From Chionoecetes opilio (Eukaryota; Arthropoda; Malacostraca; Decapoda; Majidae): DNA of 64,000 bases. Below are positions 54,652 through 64,000 of this stretch, in pieces. Location: positions 62,501-126,500 of the forward strand of contig JACEEZ010020231.1 in assembly GCA_016584305.1 (NCBI GenBank), written 5' to 3'. Positions within the stretch are counted from its first letter, which is position 1; each line of letters starts with the position of its first letter. Both the position numbers and the translations under genes were made by a program. The notes beneath the pieces are model-generated. The model had not been told where the DNA came from. It ran no database searches and worked only from the letters and a program-made list of their open reading frames with translations.

Positions 54652-54909
54652 GTGGTTCTAAGAGAGATTTTATGTGCTGGAGCACCTGCCAAGATGAGTG
54701 GGCCAAAAATTCCTGCTAGTTTAGTAGGATTTCTGGGCTTTGAGTCTGAAGACAGACAGCTAGCTGGGAGTATGGGCTGGAGGAGAATAGTGGAGCTACA
54801 AAATGTTATGGAAACACTGCTAAAGAAAGTGAAGAAGATAAAGGAAGTGGCAAGTGAACTCAAAACTGAGAATCACGAACTTAAAAGAGTGCAAGTAGAA
54901 AGAAAATGA
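54652..54909 (+). pseudogene. Coiled-coil-like open frame of unknown origin
   Basis: An 85-codon frame encodes GPKIPASLVGFLGFESEDRQ then a charged heptad-rich run (TLLKKVKKIKEVASELKTEN). It sits just upstream of a LINE C-terminal fragment on the same strand and could be part of that element's first protein. I do not recognise the family. Confidence 0.35.
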
Positions 54910-55015
54910 AAGAAAAGCTAATCAATTTTTTAAATGAGATGAAAGCTAAAAACATGAGTTTGAATTATAGCAGGCGAACCTGAACAGCAGAAATACAGAA
55001 GAGTGGAAGTATGAG

Positions 55016-55297
55016 GTGTCCAGTGAAGAGTCGGCAAGAAGATGTTTATTGAAGGAGCTGAGTGCAGTGCTGAGAGTAAGGAGATTGAGGTGGTTTGGGC
55101 ACGTGAAGAGGAGAGAAGGTGGTGAGGCATTCGGGAGAGCTGTTGGAGTGGAAGTGCCAGGTCGCCGTCCACCGGGCAGGCCAAAGAAGACATGGAGGCA
55201 GTGTGTTGAAAAGGATCTGGCAGCATTGGGCATTGAAGAGGTTGAGGCAATGGATGGAAATAGTTGGAAGCGTATCATAGAATGTCTAACCTCATAA
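55016..55297 (+). pseudogene. LINE-derived C-terminal segment
   Basis: It encodes VRRLRWFGHVKRREGGEAFG, GRRPPGRPKKTWRQCVEKDL and ends IIECLTS-stop. The 'RL.W.GHV.RR...GRR..GRPKK.W...V..DL' block is the C-terminus of very common arthropod non-LTR elements, where it follows the reverse transcriptase. The frame is clean, but no catalytic part is present. Confidence 0.7.
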
Positions 55298-55996
55298 GAT
55301 ATTATGGAAAATCTGACGTTAAACAGAAAGATTATGATGATGATCATTGAGGAATATAAGAAATAATGTGTGGTTGTTACAGGGCTGCAAGTTGCTAACT
55401 CACATTTATCATTTAAGGCTCTAAATTACCTCATCAGATACTGTTTGTAAAGCTGCTACTGGGATTTAAAGCTGTTATAAACTTAGGAAGAGTGGTTACT
55501 GAAGTCTGCAACACATCACCAGTGGATCATGTTGAAATAAGATCGATATACAGTCAAACCTCAATATAACGGACCTCGATTTAACGGACTTCGGATTTAA
55601 CGGACTCCATTCACGAGACAAATTTGCGGGCAAGAATGGCATATCAGACCGCTTATCGCCGCTGGAATCGTCAACTCGACATCATTTTTTTCGTTTTATT
55701 TTGGAATGCTTGGGTTTTAAGGAGTTTTAATGCATCAGATATTAAGATATATAAGGTAGGAGCCTGTGTTGCTAGTGATTTAGTTGTAGAAGGTGTGTAT
55801 GTGCGTTAAAATATTGAGTATTAGTACGTATTACAATTTCTTGACTTCTTCTTGTGACCTCTTTCTCTTAAGTTTCGCTTCGTAGGTCCTCTCCTCTCCT
55901 CGCCTCTCCTCAACTCTCCTCTCCTCCTCCTCCTCACCTCTAGTGTTAGCTGAAGCTTCTACCCCGGGAGACTGCACAGCGTCACACACACACAAG

Positions 55997-56073
55997 CAGT
56001 AATAGTAGATTTGGAGACGGGACAGTACGAGCATAGCTCTTTTCCTGTATGTTACAACTAGGTAAATACACAG
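55997..56073 (+). repeat. LINE 3' tail, 77 bp
   Basis: The sequence agtagatttggagacgggac and tatgttacaactaggtaaat equals the 3' end of the CR1/L2-like copies at 38400-38460 and 39000-39060. Confidence 0.75.
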
Positions 56074-56644
56074 CTGTTCGTCTGCACTATTTGCACGTCG
56101 AATGTAAACAAACATGGCTCCGACACCCAGGCAGGCTATCGCTGCTATACACTTACTTATGTATATTGTCAATCGTTGACAAGCATAACTAGCTAAAAAT
56201 GTGCATGGATGCGTTCATGGTTGGCTCATCGGAACTCGTCAGACTCGTCGTCTGAGATCGACGGAAAAGGAGCTAATGTGACGGCGCCTTTACACAAGTG
56301 TCCGCCAGTCGGAGCGCGTGGTACATATTCAGTTTAAGCTGTTTTCGGAGCACTTGCTTCGCCAGTCGGAGCACTTGCTTACAAACTCAGTTTAAGCTGT
56401 TTTCGCCTGTTTTCCGTTGTTTTATATGCTTATTTAGACTTGTTCAGTGCAGTGAAGTCATTATGGCATCGAAACAGAAGGGAAGTAACAAAAGGAAGCG
56501 TGTGAATCTAAGTATTGCAGAGAAATTTGAACTCATTAACCCGTCGGGTGCCAGCGACGTATATATACGTCGGCAGGGCTTTTCACTCCCAGTGCCAGCG
56601 ACGTATATATACGTCGGCATAATTAAAAATTCATTTCGGCAAAA

Positions 56645-57165
56645 CTATTCACTTATTATTTTCCATTTCCACATAGGGTGACACATGCACCCTTTGAGCG
56701 ATGTGGCAGCAGTATAACATGTGGATAATACTGCACTTACACCAAGTGGGTCGAGTTGAGTCGAGTCAATTTGGAGAGTAATAGTCATAACGAGTGAAGA
56801 CTCGTTGTGATTCGAATTGACTCTACTAACTCGAATTGTTTGGTGTAAAACGAATCCTCTCTCGAATTGTTTGGTGTAAAACGAATCCTCTCGCGAAATG
56901 TTTGGTGTAAAACGAATCCTCTCTCGAATTGTTTGGTGTAAAACGAATGGCTTATTATTTTCCATTTCCACATAGGGTGACACATGCACCCTTTGAGCGA
57001 TGTGGCAACATTATAGCATGTGGATAATACTGTACCTACACCAAGGGGGTCGAGTCGAATCGAGTTGAGTCGAGTCAAGGAGAGTAATTGTCATAACGAG
57101 TGAAGACTCATTGTGATTCAAATTGACTCGACTCGACTCGAATTGTTTGGTGTAAAACGAATCCT
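56645..57165. repeat. Subterminal duplication and 36-bp tandem repeats in the piggyBac
   Basis: The block starting cttattattttccatttcca and ending gactcg(a)attgtttggtg occurs at 56652-56850 and again at 56950-57150. Between the two copies the unit tcgaattgtttggtgtaaaa plus cgaatcctc is tandemly repeated about four times (56835-56948). This array may have been generated by replication slippage near the transposase binding sites. Confidence 0.8.
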
Positions 57166-57239
57166 AAGGTGTGCGTAGGTGACTATAGGGATAAGAGATT
57201 GATGGTGTTTCAGTATGTTTTGTCACCACGAGCGCTATT

Positions 57240-59441
57240 ATGTCTCGTCCCAGAAAGCGAACTTTGACAGACCCTGAGTTAGTTGAAGAATTTTTTAGGG
57301 AGAACATAAGTGACTTTGATTCTGACGACTCTTTTGACGACTCTTGTGATGACCGGGACTACGTGCAATCATCAGAAACGTCGTCGAGTGGTGAAGAGAG
57401 TGAGGTACCCTCGCCACGCAAGATGGTGTACGATGTATACGGGAAGGCATCGACGGCTATGTGTCGCCTCCACCTTCAAGGCGATGATGAAGAGGATGTG
57501 AACGAACCCCAGACATCATCGGTGCCCACATGGCTGACCAGTCCAGTGGCCATGCAACGAACATCATTACCAGGAAATCCACCTCGGAACAAGCGAATGA
57601 AAGTGAGTGGTGCTGGGCCTCTTATCACCCAAGGGTCTACCCCTTCCCCTCTCTTCCCCGCTGATGCCGACATGCCGTCACCTACTCTACTCGCCTTGAC
57701 ACACCAACACCTCTTCCTACATCCCCACAACCTGGTACGAGTGCAGATGCAGCAACAGGGAAATGGAAGGGGAAGGCAGCCTCGTCCCAGCGTAGGGTTT
57801 CACGTGGTAGGGGGCGCCGCAGGGGAGGTAATATTCCTGCACATCACGACGTGCCTGACCCTGAATCGACGAACACAGGGGGTGAAACTGACTTTGTGTG
57901 GGAGTGGGAGGATGGGATTAGCTTCACCCCAACCATTCACCCCTTCCTCGACGAGGCCATCGCAGGGGTCAATGTCCCTGAACTCACTCCTGAGTCAATT
58001 TATGCAGATTATTTATATAATTTCTTCCCAGTGGCCCTCATAGAAACAATAGTGGGGCTAACAAACTCCTACAATCATTTCAGAATGGGGGCGAAGGTGC
58101 AGACAACATACACTCGACGTTACCATTGGAAGGATATTGATGTCAAGGAATTTTACTCCTTCATTTGTGTCGTCCTTCTGATGGGAGTGGTAAAAAAGTC
58201 TAATGCAAGAAAGTATTGGTCAACCGACCCCTTAGCTGCTACCCCCATTTTTGGCCAAATAATGTCAAAAAACAGGTTCTACGATATCATGGGGAACTTG
58301 CATTTCTTTGATAACCTCGATCCTGCCATGAGAGAGAGCAACGACGTTATGAGAAGGATTAGGCTTGTTTTTGACCACCTCAGGGGCAAGTTCTCGTCAT
58401 CATTCAATCCCCACCAGAAACTTGTGATCGACGAGAGCTTGGTATTGTGGCGAGGCAATCTCAGTTTCCGCCAATACATACCAAGCAAACGTCACCGTTT
58501 TGGCTTCAAACTCTTTGTGATGTGCGACTGTCAAACGGGGTACATACAGGATATGCTTCTCTACACTGGCCAGCAAACAGAGATTAGTGAGGACAGGAAA
58601 TATGGAGTCTCAGGTGAAGTGGTCAAGGCACTGATTGGGAGGTACTTGGGGCGAGGCCATATATTGTACATTGACAACTGGTATACAAGCCCCCTACTCG
58701 CTGATTACCTCTTCAAGCGCGACACAGGTGTTTGTGGTACCGTCAAGAGGGGCCGCAAACACATGCCAACATTCCCCCGTGTCAAGAAAGGCGAGTGCAC
58801 TTATTTCACAACCAAAAACATCATCGCCATGTCCTGGATAGACAAAAGAGATGTCAACCTGCTCTCTAGTGTCCATCGACCCATCATGCAGACTTCAAAA
58901 TCATACGACTACAAGGAGAAGAAATACATCGACAAACCTGAAGCGGTGATGGACTATAACATAAATATGAGACAGGTAGACAAATCTGATGCCATGATTT
59001 CAAGTGTTGAGTGTGCTAGAAGAACAATGAAATGGTATAAGAAGATGTTTTTTCACCTCCTTGATATGACGATTCTCAACAGCCACCCACATTCTCTACA
59101 CTCTGAAGACAGGGGAAAATCAAACCTTAGAAGAGTTCGTTATCGAGGTGGTGCGTAGTGTCTTGGCACACAACACCGTTCAGAGAGTGACACAAACGCC
59201 CTCACAGACCATTGCAGGGCCGTCAAGAGATACACCCGCGCGTTTGGGAGTCTCGCACTTCATCTCAACAATCCCGGCCACGGGAACACAACGGTGTCCA
59301 CAACGACGGTGCCACGTCTGCCAGCAAACCACACGACATGCCAAGAAGCGGAAGGACACGCGTTACCAGTGCAGTGACTGTAATGTAGGGCTTTGCCTGG
59401 AGCCCTGCTTCAAAGAATATCATACATTGATCCATTACTGA
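57240..59441 (+). pseudogene. piggyBac transposase (PGBD4-like), two frameshifts
   Basis: The protein starts MSRPRKRTLTDPELVEEFF with an acidic N-terminus. One indel between about 57665 and 57740 shifts it into the frame that runs through FTPTIHPFLDEAIAGVNVPE to 59158. A second indel near 59090 shifts to the C-terminal frame ending FKEYHTLIHY at 59441. Catalytic Asp residues are visible in LVIDESLVLWRG, ILYIDNWYTSPLLADY and MRQVDKSDAM, the DDD layout of piggyBac transposases. The C-terminal Cys-rich domain (CHVCQQT, CSDCNVGLC, EPCF..YH) that binds the terminal repeats is present. Total length about 730 residues. Only the two frameshifts seem to block function, so this is a young copy, or the indels are sequencing errors. 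Confidence 0.9.
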
Positions 59442-60522
59442 TAAGAGGGTAGATGTATGTCGAGTAGTGAAATAAAAAGTCCAATGACATTGTAATATAC
59501 TGTAATACTATTACAGTAATTGAAAATGATTATTAGATTTTGAAAATGTATTTGTAGTCTGTATACATCACACGTAAACAATAAACTCTTAGGATAAAAA
59601 AACCGAAATATAGCAAAAATGTTCATAGCTAATTTTGACATGAAAAATATATTTGTTAAGGGTTTGTTTGTCTTTATATTGTTTAATTTAACCATTAGAC
59701 CACAAATAAATAAAAAAAAAAAATCGAAAATCGGCCAGCACTGGCGTGGGTCATATGTCAAAAATTGGCCAGCACCCGACGGGTTAAGAAGGTGGAGTCT
59801 GGTGTTTCTGTCGCCCGGGTGTGTGTCGAGTATGGTGTAAAGAAACAAACAGTGAGTGATATTCGCAAGGCTAAGGACAAACTCAGAGAATATGCTGTGA
59901 AATTCAATGTTGATGCAAGTAAGGATAGGAAAGGATCATGTCATCATGTGTACACGGGTAACTTGTGTCTTATAATTATGTCTTAACGACAACACTGCTG
60001 CTGCCGTGGCCGCGCTGCGCTGCCAAGCGTGGATGAGCGCCTTGCTTGTATTTTTATCTATTTACTCATATGTATGAATAATAGCCATTAAAATGCAATT
60101 ATATGTCTACATTCACCTAGAATAATGGTATTTCATAGCATACCAAGCAGTAATGAGTGAGCCTGGAGACTTACTACCTCTCCTAATACCACTCCCGTGC
60201 AGTTGTGGGCGAGCTTGCTATGTAGCACCAGTCACTGTTTACCAGCCACACGGTCTGGTTGTGTTTGTGATTAATTCTCATTTATTACACAGCGTGCAGG
60301 AGCATACCAAATCCAGCATTTAGCGCCAGTCACTGCTTACCTCCCAACATAGCTACACGGTCTGCTCGTGTTTGTGATTATTTCTAATTTATTTCACAAA
60401 CTTTCCTGTGTTTTACCTATATTTTTCCACCCTTGGGAAAATACCCTCGCTATAACGGACAATCGGCTTTAACGGACCACTCTTCCCCCCCCTTTAGTCC
60501 GTTATATCGAGGTATGACTGTA

Positions 60523-61136
60523 CAAAGTTTCAAGAAATGCATTAATATTTTAGGATAACTTTTCCTCATCTATATCTTTTTATTCCTTGCCCACTGTAAA
60601 GATAAATCAAAGAGGGTCAGAGAAGAGTGTTAGGCGGTCTTTTATTATGATTTATATTTGTATTCTATTAAAACAAAGCAGGAGTTTTTATAATTTTTAT
60701 TGTACTTATCTTCCATGATTTATCGAAGTAGCTTTGCATGTACAGTGGTCCCTTATAATTTGCAAGGCTTATGTGACATAGAATTTCATGAATGACAAAA
60801 GATTGTGAATTCTTACTGCCACTCTCAGAAAAATTCCCCAGCCCCTATAATTTTCACTTAGATGCAAGTAGAACATGAAAACATGCGTAACGCAATGATT
60901 TACAAATTAAAAAGTACACGAGATCACTTAGGACCCATGGCTAACACACGCTTCATAAATGTAATGTACAGAGAGCTGTTTTTTCTTGTGTCCCACAAAT
61001 AGAGTTGAGAGAGGTGAGGTGAAGTTCCTTCCTGTGACTGACAGAAATAGTACTAGTCAAGTCCGGGTACATAGCCGCTTCACCTTATGTAAACACTGGT
61101 TACATGAAGGTATAATTGATTTCTTTTATTGTTTTT
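60523..61136. other. Intron sequence, nothing recognised
   Basis: A 'cagtggtcccttataatttg' word at 60742 resembles the outer terminus of the C-family elements, but no partner end is seen. Confidence 0.4.
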
Positions 61137-61285
<149 letters not shown>

Positions 61286-61299
61286 TATATTCATTATTA

Positions 61300-62007
61300 C
61301 CGTAAATGGCGGCGTACAAGTCGAGTCTTTGAGCCTGAAAAAATCTCTCCAAAACTAGGGGTCGACATACGACTAGGATAAAATGCGAACCCCCTTACCA
61401 CCGAGTGGCAAACAAGTGAATACACCACTAACAATCGCTGTATACCACTTACCATAACTCCAGCAGGTTACCACAAATATTTCCAACTAAAACTTGTGTT
61501 CGGTGAACTTACTTAACATATTTAACACACAGATTTATATATAAATAATAAAATAATAATAGAAATTCTGTTTATATAAACACAAAACCATAGGCTGTTT
61601 CCAACAACTGATACACAGATTGTAAACACTGACCGGAACGCCACTGAACCAAAGCGGCCAGTCAGGCAAATACAATATGCGCCACTTCCAGAGCAGTCCA
61701 AGGTTGCTCTCCAACTGCCTTGCTGCTCGCCGAGCGCTTCCAGTCAGGCTCACTTTTTCAAGTGAAAACAAGAGGCTAGTAAAGATTCATATCTTCATAT
61801 AAGTGGTGTGGTGTTGTGTGTTTTTTCGACAAATTACTACCGTATACCGTACCATAGCCTATCCACATTTAAGCTTTGACCTACCAGTAGCCTACCGTAT
61901 TTTGGGGCCCGACTTATATGGCAAGTATAGGCCTAACCCGTAATCTTGAGCTAATAATCTTGAGATCGACTTGTATGCCTGGTCGACTTATACACTGCAA
62001 TTTACGG
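61300..62007. mobile_element. Tigger-like element, E family, complete 708-bp copy
   Basis: The ends ccgtaaatggcggcgtacaa and cgacttatacactgcaatttacgg-type (last 13 bp actgcaatttacgg) are inverted repeats. TA duplications lie at 61298-61299 and 62008-62009. The internal tctttgagcctgaaaaaatc and aagtgaaaacaagaggc segments match 17955-17985 and 21137-21152. Non-coding. Confidence 0.85.
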
Positions 62008-62656
62008 TACGTATTATTATTATTATTATTTTTGTTATCATTATTATTATTATCATTATAGTTATTACGTTTGTACAAAGTGATAAAAAGGACACACTGT
62101 CCTTTAGAGGAAATACCTGGCAACCATTGCGGCACGTTTGACTGGCTTTTAGTGGATTAGGCAGGCCAGCGTGAATCCAGACTTTACCTGCAAACCCGCG
62201 AACAATTTTTTTTCTCTTATTTTTCTCTTTTTGCGTTTGACTCAGTTGCAAAGAAAATAACCAAAGACATGAAGGCCTAGATTGCAAAATAAAAAAGACC
62301 ACTGTATATAATGGAAAGGAAATATGTATGATCACTTCTCTGATGAATGGTGACTTCAAATTATGTCTGAAAACATGATGAGACCATTTCCAAGGGTTTC
62401 AAAGTTTAAAGATTGAATTAAAAAGTTAATGTGCTTGTCAGACCTTTCAAGTTCATCCTAGTTTAAAGATTAGAATATCTATACACTTAAAAGATCATAT
62501 ATTCAGGAGTTTATCTTGATTTTACATTTTGGGATCATATCAAAGTAATACCCTAGTTGATTTTTTTTTCCTATGAAGGATCAGATGTAAGGAATTTTAC
62601 ATTATAACAGCTTTGGGTTTCTCCACAGAAATAATAATTGGAACCTTAATTCACAG

Positions 62657-62763
62657 AACCTGAGGCTATTATTGGGAATAATCATCCGCCTGATAGTTAG
62701 TATGATGTTCCTCCTCCTGTCCACCTGCTTCTCATTGTGGATGGTACCTGACACAACCAATAA
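62657..62763 (+). CDS. porcn: Porcupine exon 5, last visible exon
   Basis: The acceptor ...ccttaattcacag gives a phase-0 junction with exon 4, so PLSW is followed by NLRLLLGIIIRLIVS. The donor AA|GTAAGT leaves phase 2. A nearer-consensus acceptor at 62628 (ttctccacag) would create an in-frame TAA, so I prefer 62656. The exon encodes a hydrophobic helix ending MMFLLLSTCFSLWMVPD, which matches 'LCLVLSTCVGPYLFP' of vertebrate PORCN. Intron 4 (50386-62656) is 12.3 kb. The visible exons sum to 803 nt (267 codons), about the first third to half of the protein, and the remainder lies beyond 64000. Confidence 0.85.
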
Positions 62764-62941
62764 GTAAGTATATTTCAGTTTTTAATTGGTTTTAACCCTC
62801 ACACAAAAGGTGAGATGTCAAAAATGTCTCTGCAAGGTACTGCCCACTGACATGCTTACTGACCCATAGTTTAGAGATGGTAACCAAGGCTGTAGCAGTT
62901 TCACAGATTAAATTGATATAGCCACATTAAACCCTTAGAGC

Positions 62942-63273
62942 AGTGTTTCTTAACCTGGGGTGCTAGCACCCCCTGCGGGTGCTGAAATCAATTTTAAGGG
63001 GTGCTGGGAAATGCTGCATATATGGCGGTACAATGTTAGAGTTCCCCGCAATGGATACCAAAGTATCGAAGGGATACTTTTTGACCAGAGTATTATGTTT
63101 ATTTGATCAAATTTAACCTCATTATACTGACTTTCAGTGAGAGTGTACTTTCACTCGAGTGCTGTAGTCAACTGTAGTCTCTGTAACCAGATGTAAGCCA
63201 GAGTTAGGGAGTGCTGGACTTTCTAGACCTGACTACAGGGGGTGCTGAGGTCGGAAAAGATTAATAAACGCTG
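62942..63273. mobile_element. hAT-type MITE, 332 bp
   Basis: The ends cagtgtttcttaacctgggg and aagattaataaacgctg are imperfect inverted repeats. They are flanked by CCTTAGAG (62934-62941) and CCGTAGAG (63274-63281), an 8-bp duplication with one mismatch. Non-coding; inserted in intron 5 of porcupine, 178 bp after exon 5. Confidence 0.8.
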
Positions 63274-63414
63274 CCGTAGAGGATGGGGCACTTTACAAGT
63301 CTTACGTTCCCCATTCCTGGCGAATATAAGACATTGAAAAAAGTAGTTAAAGTAATTGACCATTATTTTTTGTTATTTAGATTTTGAATCCCTGATTCAA
63401 TCATATGGGGCATA

Positions 63415-63550
63415 CGTAAGGTGACCACAGTCCTGCTTTTAGGCGGGACAGTCCTGCTTTTTCAGCGTCTGTCCAGCTTTTTTAAATGTTAGTAAAATGT
63501 CCCGCTTTTTTTACATTTGTCCCACTTTTTCGTGGTACTTGCCCCACTTT
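63415..63550. repeat. Degenerate repeat of a (g)tcctgctttt / tcccgctttttt word
   Basis: About six units of tccYgctttttt-like sequence at 15-25 bp spacing, starting aaggtgaccacagtcctgct. Its start resembles hAT-type ends (TAAGGTGACC), but no partner was found. Confidence 0.45.
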
Positions 63551-63789
63551 TTATAGAATACTGATATATTATTCAACTTTACTACTTCACCACCTGGTAA
63601 CTTTATGTACTCGTGCCTTACCCTTACATCATAATAATACAGGTTCAGAGTTTGTTTGAGAAGTGTGTCACTCACCTAGTCACTGTCTACCACTGCCTGG
63701 CCCGACGAGCCGTCGTTAATGTTAGATTATAATTAGCAGCCTTCACATATGGCGCTGCCAGTGTGTCCTGCATAGGCAGTGTTACCTGC

Positions 63790-64000
63790 ATAGTCCGTCA
63801 GCGCCAACTTCGGCTTTATGGGCATGTGGCACGCTACCCTGAAACCGATCCTTCGTACCGGGTTGTATCTGTAAGAGACAATCCGGCATGGAGGAGGCCA
63901 AGGGGCGCCCACAAGGTTCGTGGCTGGAGCAAGTTGATGTTTCCTGTCGAGAGTTGCTTAGTATGGGAAGGGAGCCTGCATGGGGTCTCGCGTGTGGTGA
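63790..64000 (+). pseudogene. LINE C-terminal fragment, cut by window end
   Basis: It encodes RQRQLRLYGHVARYPETDPS, YRVVSVRDNPAWRRPRG. After one indel the remaining frame reads VDVSCRELLSMGREPAWGLA, the end block common in arthropod LINEs. It runs past the window, so its 3' end is not seen. Confidence 0.75.

Larger units (their letters stand above)
56540..59783 (+). mobile_element. piggyBac element at TTAA, 3.24 kb
   Basis: TTAA duplications at 56536-56539 and 59784-59787 flank ends cccgtcgggtgccagcgacg and gccagcacccgacggg (inverted repeat of at least 12 bp). A palindromic unit tgccagcgacgtatatatac is present twice (56549, 56591). The transposase gene is nearly complete with two frameshifts. 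The insertion split a Tigger transposase frame precisely. Confidence 0.95.
56463..59986 (+). pseudogene. Tigger-type transposase N-terminus, interrupted at TTAA
   Basis: The first part (56463-56539) encodes MASKQKGSNKRKRVNLSIAE, KFELI. The second part (59784-59986) resumes KKVESGVSVARVCVEYGVKK, QTVSDIRKAKDKL. Together these are a CENP-B/pogo-type helix-turn-helix (the basic start and 'V....GVSVA....YGVKK.TV..I.K.K' are diagnostic). The frame is restored exactly when the piggyBac and one TTAA are removed. The DDE domain is absent; the frame ends after LCLIIMS. It was therefore already deleted or decayed. Confidence 0.85.
55551..60520 (+). mobile_element. Tigger/pogo element split by a piggyBac
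   Basis: The ends cagtcaaacctcaatataac and gttatatcgaggtatgactg are inverted repeats with TA duplications at 55549-55550 and 60521-60522. The word TTTAACGGACT is iterated three times in the left end and twice near 60450-60475. Without the piggyBac it is about 1.7 kb, so internally deleted. It also contains a SINE S2 tail (55848-55985) and a 77-bp LINE tail (55997-56073). Confidence 0.92.

Noticed and set aside
62629..62656. Porcupine exon 5 starting at the ttctccacag acceptor
   Set aside because: It produces an immediate stop in the frame set by exon 4; the site at 62656 keeps the frame and the homology.

Overview
The window looks like a piece of a large, transposon-packed arthropod genome, most likely a decapod crustacean. 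It is AT-rich with islands of GC. It has GT-AG introns of 12 to 27 kb, a short-LTR Ty1/copia element, many TA-flanked pogo/Tigger-type elements, tRNA-derived SINEs and several non-LTR retrotransposon lineages. The species assignment is inference from repeat content and intron size; there is no bacterial gene structure, no operon and no CRISPR.

The only host gene I can support is a porcupine (PORCN) Wnt O-acyltransferase on the + strand. Five exons are visible at 2626-2709, 29430-29613, 49815-50016, 50160-50385 and 62657-62763. All have GT-AG borders and compatible phases, and the gene runs off the right end. Everything else recognisable is mobile DNA upstream of it or in its introns.

Region by region. 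1-2.6 kb: foldback element and Tigger-like fragments. 2.9-10.2 kb: a stack of nested TA-flanked elements with LINE fragments. 10.2-17.9 kb: MITEs plus a 1.8 kb LINE. 17.9-21.3 kb: a 2.79 kb element with an 8-bp target duplication and a GC-rich, roughly 740-codon transposase-like gene. 22.5-29.4 kb: LINE 3' ends, SINEs and MITEs. 29.9-35.2 kb: a complete but frame-broken copia element. 35.2-36.6 kb: two MITEs. 36.9-44.6 kb: three CR1/L2-like LINE copies, one carrying a stack of insertions (TA element, THAP element, foldback, second hAT-like element). 44.7-49.3 kb: more nested MITEs and SINEs. 50.4-55.3 kb: LINE and SINE copies. 55.5-60.5 kb: a Tigger element disrupted by a piggyBac at TTAA. 61.3-64 kb: MITEs, the last visible porcupine exon, and a LINE 3' end.

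The most interesting part is a pair of elements, 18081-20866 and 40607-42589. Each has a TAGGGT/TAAGGT-type terminal inverted repeat and an intact 8-bp target-site duplication, the hAT signature. Each encodes a large protein that is not a textbook hAT transposase but shows the same order of motifs (D...D-x-T-x-x-NTG...C-x-x-H...EL). I propose that these widespread uncharacterised arthropod proteins are transposases of a hAT-like lineage.
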